Shown piece by piece: positions 5,877 to 6,546 of a stretch of DNA of 6,546 bases. The notes beneath the pieces were generated by a model. The model saw nothing but the letters and a program-made list of their open reading frames with translations. It was not told the origin of the DNA and made no database searches. This stretch comes from Candidatus Sumerlaeota bacterium. GTDB lineage: Bacteria > Sumerlaeota > Sumerlaeia > MWCT01 > JAGHBZ01. A program made the position numbers and the translations under genes. How positions within the stretch are numbered: position 1 is the first letter of the stretch; every line of letters begins with the position of its first letter. The stretch covers positions 1 to 6,546 of the forward strand of contig JAGHBZ010000071.1 in assembly GCA_021160705.1 (NCBI GenBank), in the 5' to 3' direction.

Positions 5877-6521
5877 TTAGTGTGGTCCCAATAACACTCC
5901 CACGGGTGGTTGAATATCGTCTGAATAGTTCTGTGAGCGCCAGATATTGCCCAGACTTATAGTTCCATTAGTGGGGTCATATACCAGCTGAGCGCTTGCA
6001 TAAAATGGGCTTGCCGGAGGTGGTGGATGTGCATACGACCTATCTGGGCCAACACTACCAGCTCGCCAGGCACCATAGAATACCAGCGCAGCATCCCAGA
6101 ATGCGCTACTGGGATATATTTCATCTGCATACACTTTAATGTCATGGTAGGAATAAAACCGTTCATCCAGCCGATGTGCAGTGTCCTGCTTCTGGAATGG
6201 GTCAATCCAATCGGCTCTGGAGAGGTATGCTATGGGTGTAGTAATTCCCTGCCATAGGCACCCATAAACGTCGTGTGCCACACCATTGTAATAATATGTA
6301 TCTCCATAGTAGCCTGTATGCAACATCCGGGGTACCCTATTATGGTCAGCAGCGTAAGCTTCTACACCGGTGGCAATAGAGCGTAATTCTGACTTCACTC
6401 TTGAGACTTTTGACCTGACCTGTGCTTCAAGGAAATTCGGTACGGCAATTGCAGCAAGAATGGCTATAATTGCTACAACAATCAAAAGCTCAATTAATGT
6501 AAATCCTTGCTTTCTCTGCAT
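5877..6521 (-). CDS. Type IV pilin / type II secretion pseudopilin (GspG-like) prepilin
   Basis: The 214-aa precursor of a pilin-like protein would be cleaved and N-methylated by a prepilin peptidase and assembled from the inner membrane into a pilus or pseudopilus. The class III leader is textbook: MQRKQG|FTLIELLIVVAIIAILA, with cleavage after G6, F7 as mature residue 1 and E11 as mature glutamate 5. The long hydrophobic helix continues into VPNFLEAQVRSKVSRVK and then SELRSIATGVEAYAADHNRVP, the start of the globular domain in GspG-like proteins. The C-terminal half is rich in Tyr, Trp and Pro, contains a PPPP run, and carries VGPDRSY and YDPTNGTISLGNIWRS. I recognise these only as recurring in prepilins of environmental phyla. 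The start ATG has the extremely strong ribosome binding site AAAGGAGGT. No secretion or pilus assembly gene is visible nearby, so major pilin, minor pilin and pseudopilin cannot be told apart. Confidence 0.9.
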   Translation of the reverse strand: MQRKQGFTLIELLIVVAIIAILAAIAVPNFLEAQVRSKVSRVKSELRSIATGVEAYAADHNRVPRMLHTGYYGDTYYYNGVAHDVYGCLWQGITTPIAYLSRADWIDPFQKQDTAHRLDERFYSYHDIKVYADEIYPSSAFWDAALVFYGAWRAGSVGPDRSYAHPPPPASPFYASAQLVYDPTNGTISLGNIWRSQNYSDDIQPPVGVLLGPH

Positions 6522-6528
6522 AATTCAC

Positions 6529-6537
6529 ACCTCCTTT
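6529..6537 (-). promoter_or_regulatory. Very strong Shine-Dalgarno of the prepilin gene
   Basis: The minus strand reads AAAGGAGGT, with GGAGG 8 nt before the ATG. It is close to a full anti-16S complement, the strongest site in the window, and suggests high translation, as for an abundant structural subunit. The promoter lies beyond the right edge. Confidence 0.85.
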
Positions 6538-6546
6538 CTTTCAAGA

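Overview
This is a 6.5 kb bacterial chromosomal segment of moderate GC with ordinary gene density. It shows no mobile element, CRISPR array or RNA gene that I can support. The prepilin (a G|FTLIELL start, a VPNFLEAQ...K..RVKSELRSIATG segment, and a distal GTISLGNIWRS motif) looks like proteins I associate with environmental phyla such as Sumerlaeota, Planctomycetes, Omnitrophota and Armatimonadota. That is recollection of family flavour, so the phylum remains open.

Layout. Positions 2-262 (+) are the C-terminal third of a pyrroline-5-carboxylate reductase (ProC), cut by the window edge. Converging on it is an Eis-like GNAT acetyltransferase (336-1514, -), best started at a GTG preceded by a GGAGG. 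A divergent control region of about 430 bp (1515-1948) follows. It holds a perfect 10-bp inverted repeat, a candidate promoter and a recurring TGAATATT box. Next come hemC (1949-2887, +) and, overlapping it by 11 bp, a cobA-hemD fusion (2877-4421, +). A six-helix membrane sensor histidine kinase (4501-5823, +) follows with its own promoter, whose -35 overlaps the cobA-hemD stop codon. A strong hairpin terminator, readable in both directions, separates the kinase from a convergent type IV pilin/GspG-like prepilin (5877-6521, -), which has a very strong Shine-Dalgarno at the right edge of the window.

How the genes work together. hemC and cobA-hemD form a two-gene tetrapyrrole unit. HemC builds hydroxymethylbilane from four porphobilinogens. 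The HemD half closes it to uroporphyrinogen III. The CobA half methylates that to precorrin-2, the branch towards siroheme and cobalamin. The genes that often accompany this pair (hemA before, hemB after) are not next to it here. The kinase has no response regulator in the window. Nothing ties the acetyltransferase, ProC or the prepilin to tetrapyrrole metabolism beyond proximity.

The window does not contain an obvious new multi-gene system. The most useful leads are regulatory: two perfect inverted repeats placed like operators, one upstream of hemC and one over the -10 of the kinase promoter, plus the unpaired kinase itself.
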